A stretch of 64,000 nt of DNA from Rahnella aquatilis CIP 78.65 = ATCC 33071 (GTDB taxonomy: Bacteria > Pseudomonadota > Gammaproteobacteria > Enterobacterales > Enterobacteriaceae), in contig NC_016818.1 of assembly GCF_000241955.1 (NCBI RefSeq), forward strand, positions 2,914,001 through 2,978,000, in the 5' to 3' direction. The notes below the pieces were generated by a model, which had not been told where the DNA came from, made no database searches, and was given only the letters and a program-made list of their open reading frames with translations. The translations under genes and the position numbers were made by a program. The number at the start of each line of letters is the position of its first letter. The first letter of the stretch is position 1. Positions 1-7,837 of this stretch are shown here, one piece after another.

Positions 1-53
1 GCAAAAGCATCTTATTTCCTTCTTGTGAACAGTTAAACTCTTCAGGTTTCTGC

Positions 54-452
54 TCAGCTATCAAAGTTCGGTGAGATAACCTCTTTCACTCGAGAAGTGT
101 CATACACCTCCTGGGCCCGCTCCATTTCGGCTCCATGCTCCAGCGCCCATCCGTACAATGCAATAAACGGTTCCTGTAGCGTCTGTGCCAAAGCTGTAAG
201 ACTGTATTCCACACTCACCGGCGAAGTAGGAAGCACCTTGCGATATACCAACCCGTTACGTTCGAGACGCTTAAGCGCATCGGACAATGCTTTGTGAGTA
301 ATCCCCTCTAATCGGCGGCGGAGTTCATTAAAGCGGGAGGGTTTAGTGCAAAGCACCGTGAGAATTAAAATCGACCATTTGTTCGTGATGTTCTCAAGAA
401 TAGGACGGGTTTTCCCTACATCTCTTAAGTCACGGCTATCGATTTGTGTCAT
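54..452 (-). CDS. HxlR-family winged-helix transcriptional regulator
   Basis: The product is a 132-residue HxlR/MarR-type DNA-binding protein. Residues about 18-100 follow the family pattern, with the helix-turn-helix around FNELRRRLEGITHKALSDAL and the wing around GLVYRKV. HxlR proteins usually repress or activate a neighbouring oxidoreductase gene in response to electrophiles. This one is divergent from a short-chain dehydrogenase, so that gene is the likely target. The N-terminal cysteine used for sensing in some members is absent, and the only cysteine seen is in TVLCTKP near residue 35. The family assignment is firm; the ligand and target are inferred. Confidence 0.9.
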   Translation of the reverse strand: MTQIDSRDLRDVGKTRPILENITNKWSILILTVLCTKPSRFNELRRRLEGITHKALSDALKRLERNGLVYRKVLPTSPVSVEYSLTALAQTLQEPFIALYGWALEHGAEMERAQEVYDTSRVKEVISPNFDS

Positions 453-551
453 AGCGATATACTCCAGGATACTTAGTTTACGTAAAGTGCGTAATTGTTA
501 TTAAGTATAAAAATTATATCATCTCTTTTCCCTTCGAACAGGAGTAAACAG
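453..551. promoter_or_regulatory. divergent promoter region of HxlR and SDR genes
   Basis: This 99-base AT-rich spacer separates two divergent genes and must hold both promoters. The HxlR operator is probably here, but I could not identify a clear symmetric site by eye. The sequence ACAGGAG just upstream of position 552 is a good ribosome binding site for the dehydrogenase. Confidence 0.4.
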
Positions 552-1283
552 ATGAGAATATTAGACAACAAAGTGGCCCTGATACTGGGCGGAGCAAAAG
601 GCATTGGTCTCGCAATTAGTCAGAGATTTGCCAGTGAAGGTGCGACAACCTGGTTCACCTCCCGGCGGGATGAAGAGTTAGAAGCCGCCGGACACACTAT
701 AAAGGGCAACGCCAGGCCGCTACGTGCTGATGTCAGCCAGATAAACGAACTGACACGGATCGTTGATTTGATCAAGACAGAGTCCGGCCAGATAGATGTG
801 CTGGTCATTAACGCCGGAATGGCAGAATACTCGACGATTGATGACGTCACCCCGGCACATTTTGATTCTATTTTCGGCCTGAATGTGCGCTCACCGCTTT
901 TTGCTATGCAGGCAGCACTTCCCCTGTTGAAAAAGGGAGCGAGCGTCATTCTGATAGGGTCGGTTGCCGATGTGATTGGCACGGCGGGATATGGCGTATA
1001 CGGTGCCAGTAAAGCGGCACTTCGTTCTTTTGCCCGCACATGGACACGTGAACTCTCCGCCCGCAGCATTCGGATTAATGTGGTCGCCCCTGGCCCTGTC
1101 GATACACAGATGATGCTTGCAGCCTCCGAAGAACTCCGTAATGAGATAATCAGCGCAATACCGTTAGCAAGAATGGGCAAACCTGAAGAAGTTGCAAACG
1201 CTGCACTATTCCTGGCGAGTGATGAAAGCAGTTATATCGCGGGAGCCGAAATCTGTGTGGACGGTGGGCTGACACAGGTTTAG
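552..1283 (+). CDS. SDR-family NAD(P)-dependent oxidoreductase
   Basis: The product is a 243-residue classical short-chain dehydrogenase/reductase. The cofactor motif GGAKGIG lies at about residues 13-19, the NAG motif at 87-89, the catalytic Ser at about 137, and the YxxxK pair at Tyr150/Lys154. The C-terminus ends in the usual substrate-loop and SYIAGAEICVDGGL signature. I chose the ATG at 552 because a strong AGGAG lies just upstream; a TTG-initiated extension from 495 has no such support. The substrate cannot be read from the sequence. Pairing with a divergent HxlR regulator suggests an inducible role against reactive carbonyl or quinone compounds, which is inference. Confidence 0.93.
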   Translation: MRILDNKVALILGGAKGIGLAISQRFASEGATTWFTSRRDEELEAAGHTIKGNARPLRADVSQINELTRIVDLIKTESGQIDVLVINAGMAEYSTIDDVTPAHFDSIFGLNVRSPLFAMQAALPLLKKGASVILIGSVADVIGTAGYGVYGASKAALRSFARTWTRELSARSIRINVVAPGPVDTQMMLAASEELRNEIISAIPLARMGKPEEVANAALFLASDESSYIAGAEICVDGGLTQV

Positions 1284-1655
1284 TTGTCGCGTTGCCTCCG
1301 GCACTAAACTGCCCACAAAAACCCGATCCCCACGACACCCATAGTTCGGTTATCAACGAAGTATCGATGGCTTTAATAACTACAATTGAGCAAAATTTTT
1401 TTGAGGATGCCAGTTGATGAGAACATCGAACTTTTTTGGCAAAAAAGTCGTGGTTGCGAATTTTGCGATGGCGATTTTCGGTTGGGGCATCGGTTTTTTA
1501 TGGGCCGCCAATATCCATGTATGCCGGCATCTCCTCATCATGTTTAATGCCTCTAACTTGGGCAATAGATCATCCCTAAGAAAATCACGGGTTGCTTCTT
1601 TTGCCATCAATGTATACATTGTATACATTGATTACGAGTTGACGTTGAGGAAAAC
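1284..1655. other. intergenic region with possible transporter remnant
   Basis: This 372-base stretch between the SDR gene and the RHH gene has no convincing intact gene. On the plus strand, 1417-1500 encodes a peptide (FFGKKVVVANFAMAIFGWG) that looks like the start and first membrane helix of a major-facilitator transporter, but the similarity ends abruptly near 1500. A minus-strand reading frame of 82 codons (1380-1628) covers the same bases and is not recognisable. The right end carries the palindromic operator at 1606-1632 and the promoter of the RHH gene. The region looks like an old recombination junction. Confidence 0.35.
1606..1632. promoter_or_regulatory. 27-bp palindromic operator with two TGTATACA boxes
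   Basis: The sequence is a perfect inverted repeat around one central base at 1619. It contains two TGTATACA boxes at 1611-1618 and 1620-1627, spaced 9 bp apart. It lies about 24 bp before the start codon of the RHH gene, where a repressor would block transcription. Closely spaced symmetric boxes fit two RHH dimers binding side by side. The palindrome is seen directly; autoregulation is inferred. Confidence 0.6.
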
Positions 1656-1919
1656 ATGAGCAGAAAAAATAATGTAGTAACCGTAAGATTAACTGATGAG
1701 CAACTGAAGGTTTTCACAGACTGGAAGGAAAATTTAGAGGGCGAATTAGGGATCGATGTGCCTTTGGGGGCAGTTATCCGTCGGGCGTTAGATGGCGCTA
1801 TTCAGATGTATAACCAGCGTATGGATCATGAAGCCCAGGCGGAGATAAATCCGGAGGAACATGCTGCACGAACACAAGGTGCTAACGCCTATATCAGTGA
1901 CTACAAGGAAGGAAAATAA
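1656..1919 (+). CDS. ribbon-helix-helix DNA-binding protein
   Basis: The product is an 87-residue protein beginning SRKNNVVTVRLTDEQLKVF, the beta-strand plus first helix pattern of ribbon-helix-helix (CopG/Arc-type) repressors. The second helix is around GAVIRRALDGAIQ. The acidic C-terminal tail from residue 55 is low in hydrophobics and could contact a partner. GAGGAAAAC gives a good ribosome site. The gene stops two bases before the methyltransferase start, so the two are surely co-transcribed. A tandem palindrome upstream suggests autoregulation. It could be an antitoxin, but the neighbour is not a recognisable toxin, so a simple repressor is the safer call. Confidence 0.75.
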   Translation: MSRKNNVVTVRLTDEQLKVFTDWKENLEGELGIDVPLGAVIRRALDGAIQMYNQRMDHEAQAEINPEEHAARTQGANAYISDYKEGK

Positions 1920-1921
1920 TC

Positions 1922-2542
1922 ATGACCCTCATCGACAGTAAGGCACATCATGCAGGGTTCAGAGAGCATTATGTCGATAATGCTAAGCCCGTGTGGGATA
2001 TCGGTCGCCCGCAAAAACCTTTCATCGAAAGCGCCTCTGATATACGTGGGCCAATCTTGGATATTGGCTGTGGCACGGGTACGCTTGCCACTTATTTTGC
2101 TCAGCGTGGTGAGCAGGTTACCGGGATTGATTTTGTCGAAGAGGCTGTCGGGCGTGCTACCGCGAAGGCGAAGGCCGCGGGTCTTAACATCGACTTTATG
2201 GTTAAAGACTTTTTTACTATAGGCAGTTGGGATCGGAAGTTTCAGACCATTATTGACAGTGGGCTGTTTCATATCTTTTCAGGCGATGAGGTGAGAAAAG
2301 CGGCTTACCTGGATATCGTGAGTAAATTACTCAGCGATAATGGCCGACTTTATGTTCTGGCCTGTAAAAAAGAAACCGGGATCGATGCAGGTGTTAACGC
2401 TGATGAGATTTTTGAGACCTTTCGTGAACGCTTTATCGTTGAGTCATTGCATGAGTTTGAGGCCGAAACCGTCATTGACGCAGCGGAAAACGTCCCCGGC
2501 AAGCAGTGGCTAAGTTATTTTGCGGTGATTAAAAAACGCTAA
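1922..2542 (+). CDS. class I SAM-dependent methyltransferase
   Basis: The product is a 206-residue soluble protein with a Rossmann-type methyltransferase fold. The SAM-binding motif I, ILDIGCGTGTLA, lies at about residues 45-56, followed by the acidic residue of motif II in VTGIDFVEEAV, and a motif IV-like segment (FQTIIDSGLFHIF) near residue 110. The size and the N-terminal AHHAGFREHYVDNAKPVWDIGRPQ pattern resemble small-molecule (thiopurine/halide-type) methyltransferases rather than nucleic-acid enzymes. It follows the RHH gene with a two-base gap and probably forms an operon with it. Its substrate is unknown. Confidence 0.85.
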   Translation: MTLIDSKAHHAGFREHYVDNAKPVWDIGRPQKPFIESASDIRGPILDIGCGTGTLATYFAQRGEQVTGIDFVEEAVGRATAKAKAAGLNIDFMVKDFFTIGSWDRKFQTIIDSGLFHIFSGDEVRKAAYLDIVSKLLSDNGRLYVLACKKETGIDAGVNADEIFETFRERFIVESLHEFEAETVIDAAENVPGKQWLSYFAVIKKR

Positions 2543-2549
2543 TGTTAAA

Positions 2550-2564
2550 GGGGCTGCGTCCCCC
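2550..2564 (+). terminator. short G:C hairpin after methyltransferase gene
   Basis: GGGG-CTGCGT-CCCC forms a four-pair hairpin followed by CATTTTC, eight bases after the methyltransferase stop codon. It is a plausible but weak intrinsic terminator. Confidence 0.4.
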
Positions 2565-2660
2565 ATTTTCAGGATTTAAGGTTCCAGGATAAAAGAGAGA
2601 ATAAAGATCAGCCGTCTTTGATTAAATGTGCACGCTTATTAGCACATTACCTTTATTTTA

Positions 2661-2691
2661 CTGTGATTCACCTAACCTCAATGAATCACAG
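2661..2691. terminator. 10-bp perfect hairpin between convergent genes
   Basis: CTGTGATTCA at 2661-2670 pairs perfectly with TGAATCACAG at 2682-2691 across an 11-base loop. It lies 17 bases beyond the stop codon of the minus-strand oxidoreductase. On the minus strand the stem is followed by TAAAATAAA, giving a weak U-rich tail. It probably ends the oxidoreductase transcript and may act in both directions. Confidence 0.55.
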
Positions 2692-2707
2692 CCCGGAGAA
2701 GTGAGAA

Positions 2708-3724
2708 TCAAAAGTTCGTGAGCACAATCTTGCCCTGAATACTTCCTGACGCAGCACGCTTATGCGCATCTGCTGCCCTGGCTAAGGGATAGGTGCTATC
2801 AATAACCACCCTGATAATTCCTTTTTCCAGAAGATTGCCGGCTTCAACGAGTTGCGCACCACTTGATCGTACTTGCGTGGATGACACGGTAATGTTCTTT
2901 TTATTGGCCTCATGCTGGCCGCAAAAACCCACAGGATTAACAAGAAATAGTGCTCCGCCCTTTTTTATACAGCTCAGGAAGCGCTCCATGTTTGACCCCC
3001 CCACAGCATCCAGCACGAGATCGACATTGTTTACTACAGTCTCGGCGGCTGTAAGGGTGTAATCGATGAATTCATCCGCACCCAGGCTGCGTAAAAGTTT
3101 CTCATGTCGGGACGAAGCTACGGCAATGACTCGCGCCCCTTTCCACTTCGCTATCTGTACGGCAAGATGCCCCACGCCTCCACCGGCACCATTTACCAAC
3201 ACTGTCCGGCCGTCCAATGGAACCGCTGTATGCTGAAATGGCTGGAATGGATTTGGTGCGTCGTGACCCCGTTCAACAAGGAATTGCCAGGCCGTAAGAA
3301 GCGACATCGGTGCACCCGCTGCCTCAATATGTGTGATCCGCTGAGGTTTTAACGCCAGTTCCGATGAGGGAATACTCACATAGTCTGCATAGGCACCGCT
3401 GCCATTCATTATCCCTTCCGGAAAACGCACCATTGAATAGACCTCATCTCCTGGGCTGAACCCGGAGACGTTATCACCGACCGCTGCAACAACTCCGGAT
3501 ACATCAGTTCCCGGAATGAGCGGGAATGTTGGGTTTGGCCACCATTGAGGCGGAAGCGCCCGATAACCTTCCCTCAGATACCCGTCAGGCGGATTAAGGC
3601 TGGCTGCATGCACTTGAACAAGTACTTCGTCGCTTCCCATAAAGGGTCGTGCCGCGTCTTCATACAACAGATTCTCTGGTCCGCCAAAGGCATGCAGTTG
3701 TACGGCTTTCATTACGTCAGTCAT
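2708..3724 (-). CDS. NADP-dependent quinone oxidoreductase-like MDR protein
   Basis: The product belongs to the zinc-independent branch of the medium-chain dehydrogenase/reductase superfamily (quinone reductase, zeta-crystallin type). The N-terminal GroES-like fold carries MKAVQLHAFGGPENL and the FPLIPGTDVSGVVAAVG segment. The nucleotide-binding core has VLVNGAGGGVGHLAVQIAKWKGA followed by an SSRHEK segment typical of NADP binding. I place the start at 3724 (MTDVMKAV), giving 338 residues; in-frame ATGs at 3712 and 3757 are alternatives. The gene is divergent from a LysR regulator that probably controls it. It likely reduces quinones or enones; the exact substrate is unknown. Confidence 0.88.
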   Translation of the reverse strand: MTDVMKAVQLHAFGGPENLLYEDAARPFMGSDEVLVQVHAASLNPPDGYLREGYRALPPQWWPNPTFPLIPGTDVSGVVAAVGDNVSGFSPGDEVYSMVRFPEGIMNGSGAYADYVSIPSSELALKPQRITHIEAAGAPMSLLTAWQFLVERGHDAPNPFQPFQHTAVPLDGRTVLVNGAGGGVGHLAVQIAKWKGARVIAVASSRHEKLLRSLGADEFIDYTLTAAETVVNNVDLVLDAVGGSNMERFLSCIKKGGALFLVNPVGFCGQHEANKKNITVSSTQVRSSGAQLVEAGNLLEKGIIRVVIDSTYPLARAADAHKRAASGSIQGKIVLTNF

Positions 3725-3814
3725 CATAATCTCACTCATAAAGGACTCAGGTGACAAATGATATAACTACTCTCTGAGATTGATAATCAGGCTGGATTTC
3801 GCTTTAATTGTGCC

Positions 3815-4717
3815 ATGAAGGAACAAATAGGTTTTGAAAGACTCACGGGTCTTATTGCATTCGCTCGCGCAGGCGCGCTCGGTAGCTATACTGCCGCTGC
3901 CCGTTCGCTGACGGTCTCACCTTCGGCAATCAGTAAGAGCATTCAGCGGCTGGAAAATCATCTGGGCGTCACTTTATTTGCACGGACCACGCGTTCATTG
4001 GTTTTGACTGCGGAAGGCCGCGAGCTTCACGAGCGCGTTTTACAATTGCTGCAGGTTGCTGAGGACATTGAGCAGTTAGCAAAACGAAAACGCGCGGAGC
4101 CAGCAGGGACATTACGAATTTCGGCATCGTATCCGATCGGTCTGCATATGATTGCCCCTGTCATTCCACAGTTCTGCACGATATACCCCAATGTGAAAAT
4201 TGATCTACGGTTGAGCGATCGCGTGTTAAGTCTCGTTGATGAGAATATTGATATTGCTGTCCGTCTGGGCGACCTTGCGGATTCAAATCTCCTTTCGCGT
4301 CGCCTCTCATCCTATAGGATGGGTTGTTATGCTTCTCCGGAATATCTGGCACAATGCGCGCCCCCAAAACACCCTAATGACCTTATGGGGCATAAGACAG
4401 TCAATCTTCGTTACCAGAACACCGGGCAGCTTTTTCGCTGGCCATTCCAGGTTGGGGGGCGAGAGATTGAAATTTTGCCATCATCAAATGTCGTTGTTGA
4501 TGCAAGCGAGGTCGTGCTGGCGTCAATTGTTGCCGGTGCTGGGATAGGAATGGCGACGAGCTTTATGGCTGATTCGTGGGTAAAGAATGAAAAACTCGTT
4601 CCCCTGCTGACGGATTTTACCGTAGAGCGGCATAATATTTCTGCACTATGGCATGAAAGTCGGCGCTCGAATCCTGCTGTTCGGGCATTCCTGGATCATC
4701 TGATTGGACATTTTTAA
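3815..4717 (+). CDS. LysR-type transcriptional regulator
   Basis: The product is 300 residues, standard for the family. The N-terminal helix-turn-helix spans residues about 10-70 ([29 protein letters not shown], here shown in part: [13 protein letters not shown]). It is followed by a type-2 periplasmic-binding-like effector domain. The [16 protein letters not shown] linker region and the [15 protein letters not shown] segment are typical of LTTRs next to oxidoreductase genes. It is divergent from the quinone oxidoreductase with about 90 bases between the starts, so it most likely activates that gene and represses itself. The inducer is unknown. Confidence 0.93.
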   Translation: MKEQIGFERLTGLIAFARAGALGSYTAAARSLTVSPSAISKSIQRLENHLGVTLFARTTRSLVLTAEGRELHERVLQLLQVAEDIEQLAKRKRAEPAGTLRISASYPIGLHMIAPVIPQFCTIYPNVKIDLRLSDRVLSLVDENIDIAVRLGDLADSNLLSRRLSSYRMGCYASPEYLAQCAPPKHPNDLMGHKTVNLRYQNTGQLFRWPFQVGGREIEILPSSNVVVDASEVVLASIVAGAGIGMATSFMADSWVKNEKLVPLLTDFTVERHNISALWHESRRSNPAVRAFLDHLIGHF

Positions 4718-4766
4718 ATTCTTTTAACCAGCTTGCGTATATTCAGGTCACCAGAATGATGAATCT

Positions 4767-4790
4767 GTCCGCTGTGAGCGATGAGCGGAC
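4767..4790 (+). repeat. intergenic two-hairpin repeat, copy A (right half)
   Basis: Only the second stem-loop of the repeat is present: GTCCGCT, loop GTGAGCGATG, then AGCGGAC. It lies between the LysR gene and the convergent VOC gene. It matches the right half of copies B-H in sequence and orientation. Confidence 0.75.
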
Positions 4791-4876
4791 GTTATATTTT
4801 TAAGCCTGTTCGTACACAATTATGCTTTTCTGTTGAAACAATGCTGTAGCATCAGTATGTTGTGATAAAGGCATGG

Positions 4877-5269
4877 TTACACAAATCCTTCCAGTATCTG
4901 CTTTGCTTGAATATAATCGTAAGACGTAACTTCTATTTTGTTATTACTGAGATCGCTAAAGTATACGGACATCGATACTTCATGGTCGCTGACGGTAAAA
5001 GGGATTTCGTTGTTCTTGAGGATCGGTATTAGCTCGATGAAAGATTGTGCTCTCACTCCGAAAGCCATCGTATGACCAGGATGCTGAGATTCTCTAAGGA
5101 AAAGGGAAAGTGACGCCCCGTTATTGCTTATGACCAGCGGTCCACCCTGTTCAAACCAGAAGTACAGCGAGCTGTCGCGTGAGAAGCCAAGGACCTCTTT
5201 ATACCAGTGTTCTGCCTGCTCAATATCTTCAACGTATACATGTATATGATCGATCTCAGCTATCTTCAT
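4877..5269 (-). CDS. VOC-family (glyoxalase/bleomycin-resistance-like) protein
   Basis: The product is 130 residues with two beta-alpha-beta-beta-beta modules of the vicinal oxygen chelate superfamily. Module one starts IDHIHVYVEDIEQAEHWY, with a possible metal-ligand His in the first strand; module two ends NKIEVTSYDY, supplying the C-terminal Glu. Members bind a divalent metal and act on small molecules, or bind antibiotics without catalysis. The gene stands alone on the minus strand between repeat copies A and B. The function cannot be assigned beyond the fold. Confidence 0.85.
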   Translation of the reverse strand: MKIAEIDHIHVYVEDIEQAEHWYKEVLGFSRDSSLYFWFEQGGPLVISNNGASLSLFLRESQHPGHTMAFGVRAQSFIELIPILKNNEIPFTVSDHEVSMSVYFSDLSNNKIEVTSYDYIQAKQILEGFV

Positions 5270-5391
5270 AACGCCACCACCTGATTTTTCTTACCGGAAA
5301 TACTCGCTGAAGCATTTTTAATAAACAACCCGCAAAGCACATGATAACCAGAAATTTATCTTAAATGCTTATCGCACATATTCAGTGGTTG

Positions 5392-5460
5392 ACGTCCACT
5401 GTTGGCACAAACCGGCCCATTACATTGGAAACGTCGGCTCTGAGCGAGCAGCGGACCTTT
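5392..5460 (+). repeat. intergenic two-hairpin repeat, copy B
   Basis: The element starts GTCCACT, has the conserved TGGCAC loop, and ends with TGAGCGA and AGCGGAC. It abuts the stop codon of the minus-strand GNAT gene, so it may lie in the 3' end of that transcript. It is the most diverged full-length copy in its left stem. Confidence 0.75.
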
Positions 5461-5897
5461 TATAAAGACTTTTTCATAAAGATACGGCTTGTTCCTTCGG
5501 GTTTGCAGCCAATACGTCCGAATTCTTCCCAACCGTGCTTTTTATAGAAATCAGGGGCCTGAAAACTAATTGTGTATAAGAATGCCGAAGTGCATCCCCT
5601 TTTTCTTCCTTCCTCTTCGAAGCGGTTAAGTATTTCTGTACCAACCCCCATATTCCGCAACTCCGGTGGAAGATAGAAAAGGTCTATAAAAAGTAGGCCT
5701 AACGAAGAGCGTCCTTGCATTCCGCCTAATATTTCACCAGTTTCATTTGATTTTACCAATACAGATAATTGCTGACGATCACTCATCCCCGTCATTAAGT
5801 CATTGAAACTGTTCAAACCTTCTTCAATAGGAAGTAATTGTTCCGCATTTGGATTGGCGCAGACTTCTAAATTTATCCCCTCGACAAAGCTATTCAT
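5460..5897 (-). CDS. GNAT-family N-acetyltransferase
   Basis: The product is 145 residues. The acetyl-CoA-binding motif A is in the segment around LPPELRNMGVGTEILNRFEE, with the R/Q-x-x-G-x-G/A-like RNMGVG loop near residue 85. Motif B is around ISFQAPDFYKKHGWEEFG, ending in the usual aromatic-glycine pattern. It would transfer an acetyl group from acetyl-CoA to an unknown amine. It is a single-gene unit on the minus strand between repeat copies B and C. Confidence 0.87.
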   Translation of the reverse strand: MNSFVEGINLEVCANPNAEQLLPIEEGLNSFNDLMTGMSDRQQLSVLVKSNETGEILGGMQGRSSLGLLFIDLFYLPPELRNMGVGTEILNRFEEEGRKRGCTSAFLYTISFQAPDFYKKHGWEEFGRIGCKPEGTSRIFMKKSL

Positions 5898-6004
5898 TTC
5901 AAATGTCCTTTTAAATTAAATAACTGTATAAAAATACAGATTTCAAATGAAATCTCCAGAGTTTTGTCGTTTATAGTTAACGCTTAAGCTGCATCATCAT
6001 GAAA

Positions 6005-6082
6005 TTCCGCTCTGGCACACAGCAGGCAAACACGTGACGCTGAAGGTTTGCTGTGAGCGAACAGCGGAAGTTCGCAATTGTT
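6005..6082 (+). repeat. intergenic two-hairpin repeat, copy C
   Basis: A complete copy. The left stem has TTCCGCT, TGGCAC and AGCAGGC; the spacer is AAACACGTGACGCTGAAG; the right stem has GTGAGCGAAC and AGCGGAA; the tail is GTTCGCAATTGTT. The spacer is the same as in copy D, so the barstar gene sits between two closely related direct repeats. Confidence 0.8.
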
Positions 6083-6144
6083 AAAGCCGTTAAGGTGGAA
6101 ATCACTTGCATTTTTGTGTGTTAATTAACGGGTAGAACGTCAAA

Positions 6145-6456
6145 GTGAGTGAACAGAAAATGAGTGTTAATGAATTTTATTTGGATGGAGCATGCGTCCT
6201 ATCTGAAAAAGAATTTCATTCTATTATTTCTTTATCTTTAAACTTTGGACCTTACTATGGCAGAAATCTTGATGCATTGTGGGATCGCCTTAGCACTGAT
6301 ATTGAAAGACCAGTAAAAATAATATGGTTGAATTCCGAGCTATCCAAGGTGGGTCTTGGCAATTATTTCGATAAAATCATCGAGGTTTTTGAGAGGGTAA
6401 AACTGCAAGATCTGAGTTTTAATTGGGAAGAGAAGTTCGATTATTTACTGAAATAA
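6145..6456 (+). CDS. barstar-family RNase inhibitor
   Basis: The product is 103 residues and matches the barstar fold: an N-terminal strand (EFYLDGACVLSEKEFHSIIS), the hallmark segment FGPYYGRNLDALWDRLSTDI near residues 33-54 (shown here in parts: YYGRNLDALWDRL), and a C-terminal strand-helix pair. Barstar binds and blocks barnase-type ribonucleases through its second helix and the loop before it, where the Asn-Leu-Asp-Ala-Leu-Trp core lies. No barnase-like gene is visible nearby, so this is an orphan inhibitor. It may give immunity against foreign RNase toxins of polymorphic secretion systems, which is inference. Codon use is AT-rich compared with neighbours. Confidence 0.88.
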   Translation: MSEQKMSVNEFYLDGACVLSEKEFHSIISLSLNFGPYYGRNLDALWDRLSTDIERPVKIIWLNSELSKVGLGNYFDKIIEVFERVKLQDLSFNWEEKFDYLLK

Positions 6457-6516
6457 CTCATGCCAACTGGACATTGGCCTGCTCCCCTTTAGCCAATGTA
6501 AGGCGGACTTAATAAA

Positions 6517-6750
6517 GTCCGCTCCTGGCACAGGCTGTGTGAAAACTTTTTTGGCCGCTGAAACTGCCAAAAACAGAGCTGAAAACCGCGCTCATACGTA
6601 AAATTCGGCTCTACTAAACCAGTCGATCAATTCCAGATTTGCGTAGACTTGCGCACTTCAGTTTTTGGTCAGGGTTTTCACACAGCCTGGGCACACAGCA
6701 GACAAACACGTGACGCTGAAGGTCTGCTGCGAGCGAACAGCGGACGTTCG
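6517..6750 (+). repeat. intergenic two-hairpin repeat, copy D (interrupted)
   Basis: The left 14 bases (6517-6530, GTCCGCTCCTGGCA) and the right part (6694-6750, with AGCAGAC, GAGCGAAC and AGCGGAC) belong to one repeat. Removing 6531-6693 restores the consensus through the TGGCAC loop exactly. The inserted element is listed separately. Confidence 0.8.
6531..6689. mobile_element. 159-bp MITE-like element inserted in repeat D
   Basis: The element begins CAGGCTGTGTGAAAAC and ends with the exact reverse complement at 6674-6689, giving 16-bp perfect terminal inverted repeats. The flanking bases GGCA at 6527-6530 and 6690-6693 form a 4-bp target-site duplication. It has no coding capacity, so it would need a transposase supplied elsewhere. 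The structure is seen directly; the parent insertion-sequence family is not identified. Confidence 0.8.
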
Positions 6751-6792
6751 TATAGTGTAAAAATGGCAATGTTGCTTACATCGTCAGAGCTG

Positions 6793-7755
6793 TCAGCGAA
6801 GTGTTGACCATTTTGCAGGGTGTCCGATGAATTCACGCAATGCGTCGAGAAATACCGTAACTCTGGCTGGCGGATTGCGTAACGTACGTAGAGCATATAT
6901 TCCTGTAGATACATGCAGTTGCGAGATAATTTCCGGGAAGAGTTGTACCAGCGCGCCACTGTTAATGTCATCACCTGCCACCCAGTCCGGCAGGAACGCG
7001 ATCCCCAGCCCCTCAACCGCAGCCTGACGCATCGCTTCGAAATCATCACAGCCAAACATGGGCTGGCTAGTGTTTTCTCTGGCCGGATGGCCAATCACAC
7101 TCGACCAGCAAAGCAGATCGGCACCGTGCAGCTTATCGATTAAACGATGTGAGGCGATGTCATCCAGCGAGGTGGGAATCCCCGCGTTTTCCAGGTAGGC
7201 CGGGCTTGCGCACAGCACACGTATTTGCGTTGCTATTTTGCTGGCAATCAACGTGCTGTCGGCCATATCACCAATACGGATGACAACATCAAGGCGTTCA
7301 GCAACGGGGTCTGCCAGCCGTTCGGTCAGATCCAAATCGAGGCTCAGGTCCGGATACTGGCGAGAAAGTTTTGCCATCACCGGCAGCACATAGCGTTTAC
7401 CAAATGTGGGATAACACGCCACTCTCAGCACGCCGGTTACTTCACCCTTCATTGACGCCAGTTCCTGCTGCGTATCCACCAGTGAATCGAGGATCTGTCT
7501 GGCGCGAATCAGCAGTATTTCCCCAGCATCGGTCAGGGTTAAATGCCGTGTAGACCGCAAAAAGAGCGGAGTATCCAGGTAAGCTTCCAGCGCATCAATC
7601 TGGCGTCCTATCGAGGAGGGCGTGCGTCCGCGGCGGCGACCAGCACCCGAAAAACTGCTCTCACGGGCGACATCGACAAAGACTCCAAGGAACTCGGCAA
7701 ATTTCTCTGATTGCATCTGTGCATTTCTTGCATAGCTGTTGTGGGGAGAAGCCAT
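6793..7755 (-). CDS. LysR-type transcriptional regulator
   Basis: The product is up to 320 residues. The winged helix-turn-helix near residues 18-75 carries SSFSGAGRRRGRTPSSIGRQ and the FLRSTRHLTLTDAGE linker. A type-2 periplasmic-binding-like domain follows. An internal ATG at 7716 (MQSEKFAEF) would give a more usual 307-residue protein, and I could not decide between the starts. The gene is divergent from the aldehyde dehydrogenase operon with about 80 bases between the starts, so it very probably regulates that operon. Confidence 0.92.
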   Translation of the reverse strand: MASPHNSYARNAQMQSEKFAEFLGVFVDVARESSFSGAGRRRGRTPSSIGRQIDALEAYLDTPLFLRSTRHLTLTDAGEILLIRARQILDSLVDTQQELASMKGEVTGVLRVACYPTFGKRYVLPVMAKLSRQYPDLSLDLDLTERLADPVAERLDVVIRIGDMADSTLIASKIATQIRVLCASPAYLENAGIPTSLDDIASHRLIDKLHGADLLCWSSVIGHPARENTSQPMFGCDDFEAMRQAAVEGLGIAFLPDWVAGDDINSGALVQLFPEIISQLHVSTGIYALRTLRNPPARVTVFLDALREFIGHPAKWSTLR

Positions 7756-7837
7756 CTTATCAGTTATGTACGCTGAACTTAATATCCCCTCAGCCGAATG
7801 ACATTACATAAACACGCACACGCTGAGGATAACGACC
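7756..7837. promoter_or_regulatory. divergent promoter between LysR and ALDH operon
   Basis: This 82-base spacer holds the promoters of both divergent units. A LysR-type T-N11-A operator is expected here but is too loose a motif to fix by eye. The bases GAGGATAACGACC just before 7838 provide the ribosome site of the dehydrogenase. Confidence 0.4.

Larger units (their letters stand above)
6457..6792. other. gene-free region holding repeat D and a MITE
   Basis: This 336-base gap between the barstar gene and the convergent LysR gene contains repeat copy D, which is split by a 159-bp inverted-repeat element. I see no coding sequence in the remaining bases. Confidence 0.6.

Noticed and set aside
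1380..1628. An 82-codon minus-strand frame before the RHH gene
   Set aside because: No family is recognisable, it overlaps the operator palindrome at its start, and it overlaps the possible transporter stub on the other strand.
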